From JAWRCU01 sp033542235 (GTDB lineage Bacteria; Pseudomonadota; Alphaproteobacteria; Rhizobiales; Rhizobiaceae): DNA of 64,000 bases. Shown here piece after piece: positions 57,154-64,000 of the stretch. Below the pieces are notes generated by a model that searched no databases, was not told the origin of the DNA, and was given only the letters and a program-made list of their open reading frames with translations. The position numbers and the translations under genes were made by a program. Position 1 is the first letter of the stretch; each line of letters starts with the position of its first letter. The stretch covers positions 248,001 through 312,000 of the forward strand of contig NZ_JAWRCU010000003.1 of NCBI RefSeq assembly GCF_033542235.1, given 5' to 3'.

Positions 57154-58650
57154 TCAGTTCATCGTCGGAATGACGAACTCGGCACCCTCCTTGACGCCGG
57201 ACGGCCAGCGCGAGGTGACCGTCTTCGTCTTGGTGTAGAAGCGGAATGCGTCCGGGCCATGCTGGTTGAGGTCGCCGAAGCCCGAGGCCTTCCAGCCGCC
57301 GAAGGTGTAGTAGGCGATCGGCACCGGGATCGGCACATTGATGCCGACCATGCCGACCTGCACCTTCGCGGCGAAGTCGCGCGCGGCGTCGCCGTCGCGG
57401 GTGAAGATTGCGACGCCGTTTCCGTATTCGTGCTCGCTCGGGAGCCGCAGCGCCTCCTCGTAATTCTTCGCCCGCACCACCGAGAGCACCGGGCCGAAGA
57501 TCTCTTCCTTGTAGATGCGCATCTCGGGCTTCACGTCATCGAACAGGCACCCACCCATATAGTAGCCGTTCTCATAGCCCTGCATCTTGAAGTTGCGGCC
57601 GTCGACAACAAGCTTGGCGCCTTCCTTCACGCCGAGATCGACATAGCCCTTGACGCGCTCCAACGCCTGCCTGGTCACCAGCGGGCCGAAGTCGGCGCTG
57701 GCGTCGGTCGAAGGCCCGACTTTCAGGCTCTCGACGCGCGGGATGAGCTTTTCCATCAGCAGGTCGGCCGTCTTCTCGCCGACCGGAACCGCAACCGAGA
57801 TCGCCATGCAACGCTCGCCTGCCGAGCCGTAGCCGGCGCCGATAAGCGCATCGACCGTCTGGTCCATGTCGGCATCGGGCATGACGATCATGTGGTTCTT
57901 GGCGCCGCCGAAGCACTGTACCCGTTTTCCGGCCGAGCAGCCCCGTGCATAAATATACTGCGCGATCTGGGTTGAGCCGACAAATCCGACAGCCTTGATA
58001 TCCGGATCGTCGAGGATCGCGTCCACCACCTCCTTGTCGCCGTTGACGACGTTGAGGATGCCGGCCGGCAACCCCGCTTCGATGAAGAGTTCGGCGATGC
58101 GCAGCGGCACGCCTGGGTCGCGCTCGGACGGCTTCAGGATGAAGGCGTTGCCGGAGGCGATCGCCGGCGCGATCTTCCAAAGCGGGATCATGGCCGGGAA
58201 GTTGAACGGGGTAATGCCGGCCACCACGCCAAGCGGCTGGCGCAGCGAATAGACGTCGATGCCCGGGCCGGCACCATCGGTGAACTCGCCCTTCATCATG
58301 TGCGGCGCGCCGATGCAGACCTCGACGACCTCGAGGCCGCGCTGGATGTCGCCCTTGGCGTCGGCAATGGTTTTGCCGTGCTCGCGCGCGAGGATATCGG
58401 CGAGCGAATCGTACTCCTTGTTGGCCAGTTCGAGGAACTTCATCAGCACGCGTACCCGGCGCTGTGGGTTGGTGGCCGCCCAGGCCGGCTGCGCCGCCTT
58501 TGCGTTCTCTACGGCTTTCCTGAGCTCCGATTTGGAAGCGAGCGCGACCATGCCGCGTACGGTGCCGTCCATCGGCTGGAAGACCTCCTGGCTGCGGCCG
58601 CTCGTGCCGGCGACGCGCTCGCCGCCGATGAAATGCCCGTACTCGATCAT
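57154..58650 (-). CDS. mmsA: Methylmalonate-semialdehyde dehydrogenase (CoA-acylating)
   Basis: A 498-residue aldehyde dehydrogenase. The catalytic cysteine is Cys281 in SAGERCMAIS, Asn150 in TPFNFPAM, and KPSE at 173-176 binds NAD. The position where other ALDHs have the general-base Glu reads FGGAKNHMIVMPDAD, the hallmark of CoA-dependent methylmalonate/malonate semialdehyde dehydrogenases. It forms propionyl- or acetyl-CoA in valine, thymine or inositol breakdown. The gene stands alone; it is not the alpha-ketoglutarate semialdehyde dehydrogenase that hydroxyproline use would need. Confidence 0.95.
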   Translation of the reverse strand: MIEYGHFIGGERVAGTSGRSQEVFQPMDGTVRGMVALASKSELRKAVENAKAAQPAWAATNPQRRVRVLMKFLELANKEYDSLADILAREHGKTIADAKGDIQRGLEVVEVCIGAPHMMKGEFTDGAGPGIDVYSLRQPLGVVAGITPFNFPAMIPLWKIAPAIASGNAFILKPSERDPGVPLRIAELFIEAGLPAGILNVVNGDKEVVDAILDDPDIKAVGFVGSTQIAQYIYARGCSAGKRVQCFGGAKNHMIVMPDADMDQTVDALIGAGYGSAGERCMAISVAVPVGEKTADLLMEKLIPRVESLKVGPSTDASADFGPLVTRQALERVKGYVDLGVKEGAKLVVDGRNFKMQGYENGYYMGGCLFDDVKPEMRIYKEEIFGPVLSVVRAKNYEEALRLPSEHEYGNGVAIFTRDGDAARDFAAKVQVGMVGINVPIPVPIAYYTFGGWKASGFGDLNQHGPDAFRFYTKTKTVTSRWPSGVKEGAEFVIPTMN

Positions 58651-58789
58651 GTTTCACTCCCTGGATTGATTGCTAGGCGCATTGTCCCGCTTTGGACGAC
58701 ACTTGGCAACGCGAAGCGAGAATGAACCGTTGTGCAAAAAATCAGCAACAGACAAGATCGGATATCATTTTGCGCATATTGGCACGCGC

Positions 58790-59365
58790 CTATCCCGCCG
58801 GCGCGGCCGCGACGATGGCAGCAACAAAGCGCCTGAGACCTTCTGCGACGAAATCCTCCACCTTCCCCTGCGGGTCGAAGCCCCACCAGAGCAGCGAACC
58901 TTGCCATTGCGCCGCGATCAGCAGGCCCATGCCTTGCGGGGCATGCGGGACGGAAGAGAAGCAGCCGTCGAGAGCAGCCGAAAGGATGGCTTTCCAGGCC
59001 GCCCCGCGCGCGCGCAGAACCGGGTCGCGCAGGTCCTCGCGCAGGACCAGCAGCCCTTCGGCATAGGATTCGATGCCGCCATAGTCCCGCGACAGCCCGA
59101 CAAGCAGCTCGACCGCGCCATCGGGTGTCTTGGCAACAGCCTCCGCAAGCCTCGCCGTCTTCTCGTCCAGCCGGTCCCAGGCATGCAGCAGGGCGCTTTG
59201 CTTCAGCCTGGCCTTGCTCTCGAATCGCTGCACCAGCGTTGCGGGTGAGAGAGCGCAGGCCTTTGCAAGGCTCGCAAAGGTAAGTGTCTCCGGCCCCCGC
59301 TCATGGATCAGCTTCAGCGCGGCTTCCAGCACTTCCCTGTCGGACAATGTCTTGGGACGAGGCAT
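58790..59365 (-). CDS. TetR-family regulator
   Basis: A 191-residue regulator: N-terminal helix-turn-helix (LSDREVLEAALKLIHERGPETLTFASLAKACALSPATLVQRFESKARL) and a helical C-terminal ligand domain with two tryptophans (SLLWWGFD). It is divergent from an SDR gene with a 91-base AT-rich space that should contain the shared operator, and so probably represses it. Inducer unknown. Confidence 0.9.
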   Translation of the reverse strand: MPRPKTLSDREVLEAALKLIHERGPETLTFASLAKACALSPATLVQRFESKARLKQSALLHAWDRLDEKTARLAEAVAKTPDGAVELLVGLSRDYGGIESYAEGLLVLREDLRDPVLRARGAAWKAILSAALDGCFSSVPHAPQGMGLLIAAQWQGSLLWWGFDPQGKVEDFVAEGLRRFVAAIVAAAPAG

Positions 59366-59456
59366 CTTGACCTTCTATTTATAACCGAATAGTCATTTAT
59401 ATATCTATATCGACAGCCGTCAATTTGCAGGAATGCAGCTTCGGGAGAGTACGACG

Positions 59457-60362
59457 ATGCTTCAAGGGAAAGTTGCATTGGTGGCCGGCGCAACACGCGG
59501 GGCAGGCCGTGGCATCGCGGTCGAGCTGGGCGCCGCGGGCGCGACCGTCTACGTCACCGGCCGGACCACGCGCGACCATCAATCCGAATATGGCCGGCCG
59601 GAAACGATCGAGGAAACTGCGGAGCTGGTCTCGGCGGCCGGCGGCAATGGCGTCGCCGTCAGGGTCGATCATCTCGTCGCCGACGAAGTGCGGAGCCTCG
59701 TCGAACGAATCCGCGCCGAGCAGGGCCGTCTGGACATCCTCGTCAATGACATCTGGGGTGGGGAAAAGCTGTTCGAATGGAACAAGCCGGTCTGGGAGCA
59801 CGATCTCGAGAACGGCCTGCGCATGCTGAGGCTCGGCATCGATACGCATCTTGTCACGGCGCACTATGCCCTCCCCTTGCTGATCGAGAGGCCGGGCGGA
59901 CTCCTGGTCGAGGTGACGGACGGTACCGCGGAATATAATGCAAGCCATTACCGGCTCTCGCCATTCTACGATCTTGCCAAGGTCGCGGTTAACCGCATGG
60001 CCTGGGCGCATGCCAAAGATCTGGGGCCGCGTGGCGCGACCTCGGTCTCGATCACGCCCGGATGGCTGCGCTCGGAGATGATGTTGGAACATTACGGCGT
60101 AGGTGAAGACAACTGGCGCGACGCTCTCGCCGAGACGCCGCATTTCGTGATCTCCGAGACCCCGAGCTTCGTCGGCCGCGCCGTTGCGGCTCTCGCGGCA
60201 GACCCCGACCGATCGCGCTGGAACGGACAGTCGCTGTCCAGCGGCGGCCTGGCCAAGGTCTACGGTTTCACTGATTTGGACGGCTCGCGCCCGGACGCCT
60301 GGCGCTACATCGTGGAGATCCAGGAGGCGGGCAAGCCGGCCGACGCGTCTGGCTATCGCTAG
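59457..60362 (+). CDS. SDR family oxidoreductase controlled by the divergent TetR gene
   Basis: A 301-residue SDR. The cofactor loop is AGATRGAGRG (10-19) and the active-site pair Tyr171 and Lys175 lies in PFYDLAK; the usual NNAG is replaced by NDIWGG and the usual catalytic Ser region reads VEVTDGT, with no clear Ser, a pattern of one SDR subgroup. Possible carbonyl reductase of unknown substrate. The start at 59457 follows GGGAG; ATG at 59433 is a possible alternative. Confidence 0.88.
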   Translation: MLQGKVALVAGATRGAGRGIAVELGAAGATVYVTGRTTRDHQSEYGRPETIEETAELVSAAGGNGVAVRVDHLVADEVRSLVERIRAEQGRLDILVNDIWGGEKLFEWNKPVWEHDLENGLRMLRLGIDTHLVTAHYALPLLIERPGGLLVEVTDGTAEYNASHYRLSPFYDLAKVAVNRMAWAHAKDLGPRGATSVSITPGWLRSEMMLEHYGVGEDNWRDALAETPHFVISETPSFVGRAVAALAADPDRSRWNGQSLSSGGLAKVYGFTDLDGSRPDAWRYIVEIQEAGKPADASGYR

Positions 60363-60682
60363 CGCATCGGACCCGAAACTTACCGTCCGTCTCAGACGAA
60401 TCCGATGACAAACAGAGGGACAGCAGTCCAACTTGAACGCAGGCTGCATGAAATGTGATGCAAAGGAATCGAGGTCAGCAATGCGCGGAACTTCGGCATT
60501 AAGGGGCTGGTCATCTTCAATTTCTTTGGTCGCGCACACAATTTCTTTCGCTGTATTGGCTTCGCCTCCACTGCTAAGCACGTTCCCACAAGCCTGTTCA
60601 ACATGATGAGAGCCTGCCACAAGCGAGGAAATCCGGGCAGGCACTCTGGGGAAGCGCGCCAACGCTCGCGCAGGACTCCGAC
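60363..60682. other. Intergenic region with no gene seen
   Basis: These 320 bases between the SDR and EamA genes are less GC-rich than the flanks. No repeat of the families seen elsewhere is present, and no frame has a plausible start and codon use. It should contain the promoter of the EamA gene. Confidence 0.6.
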
Positions 60683-61564
60683 ATGAGCTCCACAGCCTTG
60701 GCCGCCCCTTCACGTCAGGCGAAGGCCATCGCGCTGATGACCGTCACGGCCTTCGTGATTCAGATCGTCGATGGCTTGGCCAAATATCTGAGCGCTGACT
60801 ATTCGCCCCTCTTCATCGGGTGGGCGCGATATGCGGTCGCCTTCCTCATCCTGCTGCCCTGCGCCGCAGCGCTTCACGGGCCGCGCCTGTTTCCGTCCGA
60901 GCGGCTCGTCTCGCATGTGCTGCGCACCATTTTCCTGGTCACGGCGATGTCGCTCTACTTCGTTGCCATTGCCCGAATTCCGTTGGCAACGGCGATCAGC
61001 GCTTTCTTCATTGCGCCGGTCCTGGCCGTGGTGCTTTCGATACTGGTCCTCAGGGAGCGCATGACGCTCCGAAAGGGGATCAGTCTCGCGCTCGGCTTTG
61101 CAGGAGCCATGGTGATCCTGCAACCTGGCCACACGATCGAGCCGGGAATCCTGCTGGCGCTCGGCGCAGGCTTCGCATTCGCTCTCTATATGGTCGCCAC
61201 GCGGCATGCGGCGACGCACAGCGATCCCGTCAAGACACTTGCTTTCCAATGCGCGGCCGGCGCGTTGCTCCTCACTCCCCAGGCGGTGGCTACCTGGTCG
61301 ACGCCGGCGCTGAGCGACCTCATCTTCTTCGCCGGGCTCGGCGCCTTTTCCCTCATCGGCCATCTGCTGTCGATCGTCGCCTTTCGGCTTGCCGATACGT
61401 CGACGCTCGCGCCACTGGTCTATGTCGAGCTGATCGGCGCCACGTTGATCGGCTATCTTGGGTTCGGCGACGTTCCGGGCATGGCGACCATTGTCGGCGC
61501 CGTGCTCATTGCCGCGGCGGGCCTGATCCTGCTTCAGCGACGAAACGGCGGCACGACAGGCTAG
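60683..61564 (+). CDS. EamA/DMT-superfamily transporter
   Basis: A 293-residue protein with ten helices arranged as two EamA repeats (about 15-143 and 155-287). Each repeat ends in a helix such as LRERMTLRKGISLALGFAGAMVIL and DVPGMATIVGAVLIAAAGLILL. Relatives export amino acids, nucleosides or other metabolites. Start ATG at 60683. It ends overlapping the convergent VOC gene by 4 bases. Substrate unknown. Confidence 0.91.
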   Translation: MSSTALAAPSRQAKAIALMTVTAFVIQIVDGLAKYLSADYSPLFIGWARYAVAFLILLPCAAALHGPRLFPSERLVSHVLRTIFLVTAMSLYFVAIARIPLATAISAFFIAPVLAVVLSILVLRERMTLRKGISLALGFAGAMVILQPGHTIEPGILLALGAGFAFALYMVATRHAATHSDPVKTLAFQCAAGALLLTPQAVATWSTPALSDLIFFAGLGAFSLIGHLLSIVAFRLADTSTLAPLVYVELIGATLIGYLGFGDVPGMATIVGAVLIAAAGLILLQRRNGGTTG

Positions 61565-61965
61565 ATCGAGGCGTCAGGAGGCTCGATGCCCATGACCCGT
61601 CCGTCCGTCGATGTTTTCAGCCTGCCTTTCGACTGGTCCAGAATGACGATCACATTACCGAACGGATCGCGGATCCGGGCACACCGCCCAATCGCGATGT
61701 CGAAGGGTGGCTCTACGGCCGCGCCGCCTGCGGCGAGGAATGCAGCGAATGCGTCGTCCGCATTCTCGACCACCATGTCCGTCTCCGGGCCGATCCGAAG
61801 GTGGACGACAAGCTCCGCATCGGTTTGAGGTAGTGCGAAGCCGGCTGCCTCCTCATCGCGCCAGATGAGCGGATGGCCTAGTTTGTCCCGGTAGAAGGAT
61901 ATTGCCGCATCGAGATCGTCGACGCGCAGGAGGTGGTTATCGATCTTGCTGAAAAACGGCTTCAT
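61561..61965 (-). CDS. VOC superfamily (glyoxalase-like) protein
   Basis: A 134-residue protein with two beta-alpha-beta-beta-beta modules of the vicinal oxygen chelate fold. It starts with HLLRVDDLDAAISFYRDKLGHPLIW, in which the first metal ligand may be the His at position 11, and has RCARIRDPFGNVIVILDQSK near the end. It could be a dioxygenase, glyoxalase or resistance protein; nothing nearby decides. Convergent with the EamA gene, with a 4-base overlap. Confidence 0.88.
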   Translation of the reverse strand: MKPFFSKIDNHLLRVDDLDAAISFYRDKLGHPLIWRDEEAAGFALPQTDAELVVHLRIGPETDMVVENADDAFAAFLAAGGAAVEPPFDIAIGRCARIRDPFGNVIVILDQSKGRLKTSTDGRVMGIEPPDASI

Positions 61966-62013
61966 ATCCTTCCTTCGAAACGGTCGTGGCCTGAGGCGAT
62001 CAGCGCCCGCCGT

Positions 62014-62787
62014 TCACGCGTTGTGGCCGAGCAACCCTTCGACGGCAGCGGCCAGATCCTCGTGTTCGCCTGTGGGCCGGATGGAGAGCCTTTCCGCCGT
62101 CCCTGGGCGCCATTTGCCGGTCTGCACGAGATAGCCGGAGAGCCCCGCCTCAATGGCCGCAGCCACGTCGAATTCGGCATCGTCGCCGATCATGGCAACG
62201 GCCCCTGGCTTGAGCCCCATATCCGCGACGGCAAGCTGGAAGAACGCTGGCGACGGCTTGCCGAGAACGACGGCAGTCCGGCCCGTGGCATATTCCAGCG
62301 CGGCAACGAACGCACCGACATCGAGGCTGGGCTTCCCGTCCTCGCCGATGAAAACGCGATTGCTCGCAAGCGCCAGGAACTCGGCTCCCTTGTCGAGGCG
62401 CCGGAACGCATCGTTCAGGCCGGCATAGGTGAAGCCGTCGCGTGCGTCGCCGATCACGACGGCCGGCCGGCTTCCCATCGGCAGCCTCTCGAAGTCCTGC
62501 TTCAGAGCAGGGGATATGAGATAGAAAGGCTCGAGATCATGCTTGAGGATGTAGGTTCTGGCTGCAATCGCCGGGGTGAAGAGGTCTTCGCGGCTGGCCT
62601 CTATGCCCAGCCCGGCGAGCTTGGCGAGAATGCCGGACAGCGGCTGGCTGGTCGTGTTGGTCAGGAAACGGACCGGCATCCCCGCCTGCTTCAAACGCCT
62701 GACCGCATCGATCGAGCCCCGAATCGCCGCCCCGCCTTGATATACGACGCCACCGAGGTCGATCAGCACGCCCTTGATCTGTTCCAT
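62014..62787 (-). CDS. HAD-superfamily phosphatase, HDHD2-like
   Basis: A 257-residue HAD-IIA phosphatase. The nucleophile is Asp10 in VLIDLGGVVY; the usual second Asp two residues later is Gly12, as in the HDHD2/TIGR01458 group (where it is Ser or Gly). Motif II is RFLTNTTSQ (about 40-48), the Lys of motif III is in VVLGKPSPAFF and motif IV is AMIGDDAEFDV. Small phosphate esters are the likely substrates. Start at 62787; the frame extends to 62907 without support. It stands 49 bases before the VOC gene on the same strand. Confidence 0.9.
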   Translation of the reverse strand: MEQIKGVLIDLGGVVYQGGAAIRGSIDAVRRLKQAGMPVRFLTNTTSQPLSGILAKLAGLGIEASREDLFTPAIAARTYILKHDLEPFYLISPALKQDFERLPMGSRPAVVIGDARDGFTYAGLNDAFRRLDKGAEFLALASNRVFIGEDGKPSLDVGAFVAALEYATGRTAVVLGKPSPAFFQLAVADMGLKPGAVAMIGDDAEFDVAAAIEAGLSGYLVQTGKWRPGTAERLSIRPTGEHEDLAAAVEGLLGHNA

Positions 62788-63167
62788 CCCAGAAACATTG
62801 CCGCTGTTTGCAGCCTCGTCAAATCCTCTCCAATCAATTCCGTTCCGCGAAATCGGAGCTTGCAACGGTACGACCCTGGCATTCCGGCCTGTGCACGATG
62901 GAAACATAATGTGAGCTGCACCGCGGCAATTGAGCCCGAATAGGCGCGCCGCCTAAATCCCGCCATGTAAGCGAAGGAAAAATAGTGTGAGCAGAGATCG
63001 GAGTGTGTTATACAGCGATGGTCTCAGGCGTCCAACCCTGCGCACCTTCCTAGGGCGCGCGGACAACGTCCGACGTAGCGTGCAACGCCGCCGGAATCGA
63101 GCATCTTCAGGGATCGTAGTCGTCCGATGCGTTCGGGCCGCCGAACCTGTTCCGGGAGGTTGATACT
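62788..63167. other. Intergenic region with no gene seen
   Basis: These 380 bases contain the divergent promoters of the HAD phosphatase and the small protein at 63168. A possible -10 element (TTATAC, near 63007) and small hairpins such as GGAC-AAC-GTCC are visible, but no coding frame or tRNA could be recognised. Confidence 0.55.
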
Positions 63168-63353
63168 ATGCTCTCATTCGCGAGTTTCTGGAAAAAGCCA
63201 ACAGCGCCTAAGCCGGTTTCAACTGCGCCGCAAAAGCCAATCGCCAGCTACGAGCAGCAGCGAAAGGCGGCAGCCGAGCGGCGGAAGAATGCCGACACCA
63301 TTGGAATGCTCCGCCGCCAGCAGGAGATCAAGGAGACCCATCGGCTCTTGTAA
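63168..63353 (+). CDS. Small basic hypothetical protein
   Basis: A 61-residue protein with a GGGAGG ribosome-binding site 8 bases before its ATG. The N-terminus is followed by a proline/lysine-rich linker (KKPTAPKPVSTAPQKPIASYEQQ) and a basic C-terminal helix (RKAAAERRKNADTIGMLRRQQEIKE). No family is recognised; a DNA- or RNA-binding or regulatory role is possible. The good translation signals favour a real gene. Confidence 0.6.
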   Translation: MLSFASFWKKPTAPKPVSTAPQKPIASYEQQRKAAAERRKNADTIGMLRRQQEIKETHRLL

Positions 63354-63701
63354 TCGAGAGCGCCCAAGCGGCACGGCCGCTGGACGCGCTGATGCTCAGA
63401 TCCCTTGCAGTGGAAAACGCATGCGATCTGAGGTGGCCCAAATTCACCAGCGGGCAAGGCCGGGGGATCGCGGCTCATTACCAAGCATCGATCTGAAGTG
63501 ATGAGAGTGCCCGGATCGGGGCCTCGCATCGATGCGGTCTGTCAAGCGGTTGGATTTTGGCGGCTGGATTTTGGCCGAAAAAGCCCGGCAACAGCAAATT
63601 CGTTGCCTAGAGCTTCGGCAGCGACTATATGTGGCATGATTTCCCTAAATCGGTGGCTTGACCACCGCCCGCGGCGGGACGCGGGCGACCAGAGAGGATT
63701 T
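63354..63701. other. Intergenic region with a leader hairpin before trcR
   Basis: No coding frame is supported. A hairpin CGGTGG-CTTGA-CCACCG at 63651-63667 lies 35 bases upstream of the trcR start, after a possible -10 element (ACTATATG near 63624-63631); it would fall in the mRNA leader. Confidence 0.5.
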
Positions 63702-64000
63702 ATGCCAATGGCAAACACATTGCTCATGCCCAAGGCGACTGCCGTCTGGCTCGTCGACAATACCTCGCTTTCATTCGATCAGATCGCACAGTTCTGCGGG
63801 CTGCACCCGCTCGAAGTGAAGGCGATAGCCGACGGCGAGGCAGCGCAAGGCATCAAAGGGATGGACCCGGTGATTACGGGCCAGCTCACGCGCGACGAGA
63901 TCGCGAATGGCGAGGCCGACCCGAACCGTCGCCTGAAGCTGCAGGAGCCGAAGGTACGTGTGCCGGAATCCAAGCGAAAGGGCCCGCGCTACACGCCGCT
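63702..64000 (+). CDS. trcR: Cell-cycle regulator TrcR (DUF1013), cut by the right window edge
   Basis: The first 99 residues are seen; the C-terminus lies outside the window. MANTLLMPKATAVWLVDNTSLSFDQIAQFCGLHPLEVKAIADGEAAQGIKGMDPV matches DUF1013, the alphaproteobacterial TrcR family, cytoplasmic helix-turn-helix-like proteins linked to cell-cycle transcription. The ATG at 63702 follows AGAGAGG by 4 bases; an ATG at 63708 (MANTLL) is equally plausible. Confidence 0.92.
   Translation, partial: MPMANTLLMPKATAVWLVDNTSLSFDQIAQFCGLHPLEVKAIADGEAAQGIKGMDPVITGQLTRDEIANGEADPNRRLKLQEPKVRVPESKRKGPRYTP

Noticed and set aside
57154..58650. Alpha-ketoglutarate semialdehyde dehydrogenase for the hydroxyproline pathway
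   Set aside because: The GGAKNH motif in place of the general-base Glu marks a CoA-acylating methylmalonate-semialdehyde dehydrogenase.
59366..59456. TetR operator between the TetR and SDR genes
   Set aside because: The AT-rich stretch has several partial symmetries but no single convincing palindrome.
60392..60622. 76-residue minus-strand frame in the gap before the EamA gene
   Set aside because: No ribosome-binding site, no recognisable family and atypical composition; treated as non-coding.

Overview
The window is a GC-rich, gene-dense piece of an alphaproteobacterial chromosome, most probably from the Hyphomicrobiales (Rhizobiales) and close to Mesorhizobium or another Phyllobacteriaceae. 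This rests on lineage-typical small proteins (GapR/DUF2312, TrcR/DUF1013, DUF1192, DUF1244, DUF1036, DUF982, DUF6867, two YdcH/DUF465 proteins, a Cys-free L36) and on dispersed intergenic palindromes of the rhizobial RIME type. No rRNA, tRNA, CRISPR array, prophage or intact insertion sequence was found. The left edge (1-600) is different: a partial gene with rare codons next to an IS-end-like inverted repeat, perhaps the border of acquired DNA.

Layout. 600-6600: FGGY sugar kinase, small conserved proteins, L36, purK-purE, two YdcH proteins. 6700-10700: ArsR regulator, MFS exporter, DUF1192 divergent from a quinone oxidoreductase, YCII-type protein. 11090-14830: pyruvate kinase-DUF1036, an N-formylglutamate amidohydrolase-like enzyme with DUF1244, and gapR. 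14890-20510: a six-gene operon (GntR regulator, enolase-superfamily dehydratase, ribose/fructose-type ABC transporter, SDR dehydrogenase) that looks like uptake and breakdown of a sugar acid or deoxysugar. 21050-24310: modABC plus a ModE-like DNA-binding protein. 24360-29210: CoxE-like VWA protein, acetyltransferase, lytic transglycosylase, ispG, DUF982. 29480-33390: membrane protein, MFS fused to a monooxygenase-like domain, cytochrome b561, bdhA. 33860-38180: RND efflux pair. 38300-41620: DUF3309, NmrA-like protein divergent from a LysR regulator, MFS. 41718-45173: pyruvate carboxylase. 45440-51214: livHMGF, DUF6867 and a Leu/Ile/Val-type binding protein. 51530-55717: trans-4-hydroxy-L-proline breakdown (epimerase, D-amino-acid oxidase, dihydrodipicolinate-synthase-type deaminase) under a divergent GntR regulator. 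55818-57036: a secreted hypothetical and a VapBC-type pair. 57154-64000: mmsA, TetR/SDR pair, EamA transporter, VOC protein, HAD phosphatase, a small hypothetical and the start of trcR.

The genes serve mainly heterotrophic carbon and nitrogen use: import of sugars, amino acids and molybdate, anaplerosis at pyruvate (pyk, pyc), hydroxybutyrate, methylmalonate semialdehyde and hydroxyproline oxidation.

The most unusual signal is the behaviour of the dispersed palindromes. One RIME-like copy contains the start codon and ribosome-binding region of modC inside a 13-bp perfect stem. Two other copies supply the TAG stop codon of the neighbouring gene. A different repeat family supplies the only start codon and roughly the first 30 residues of the D-amino-acid oxidase. 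The ModE-like gene has a strong ribosome-binding site but no ATG, GTG or TTG in frame, so it either starts at ATC or has lost its start.
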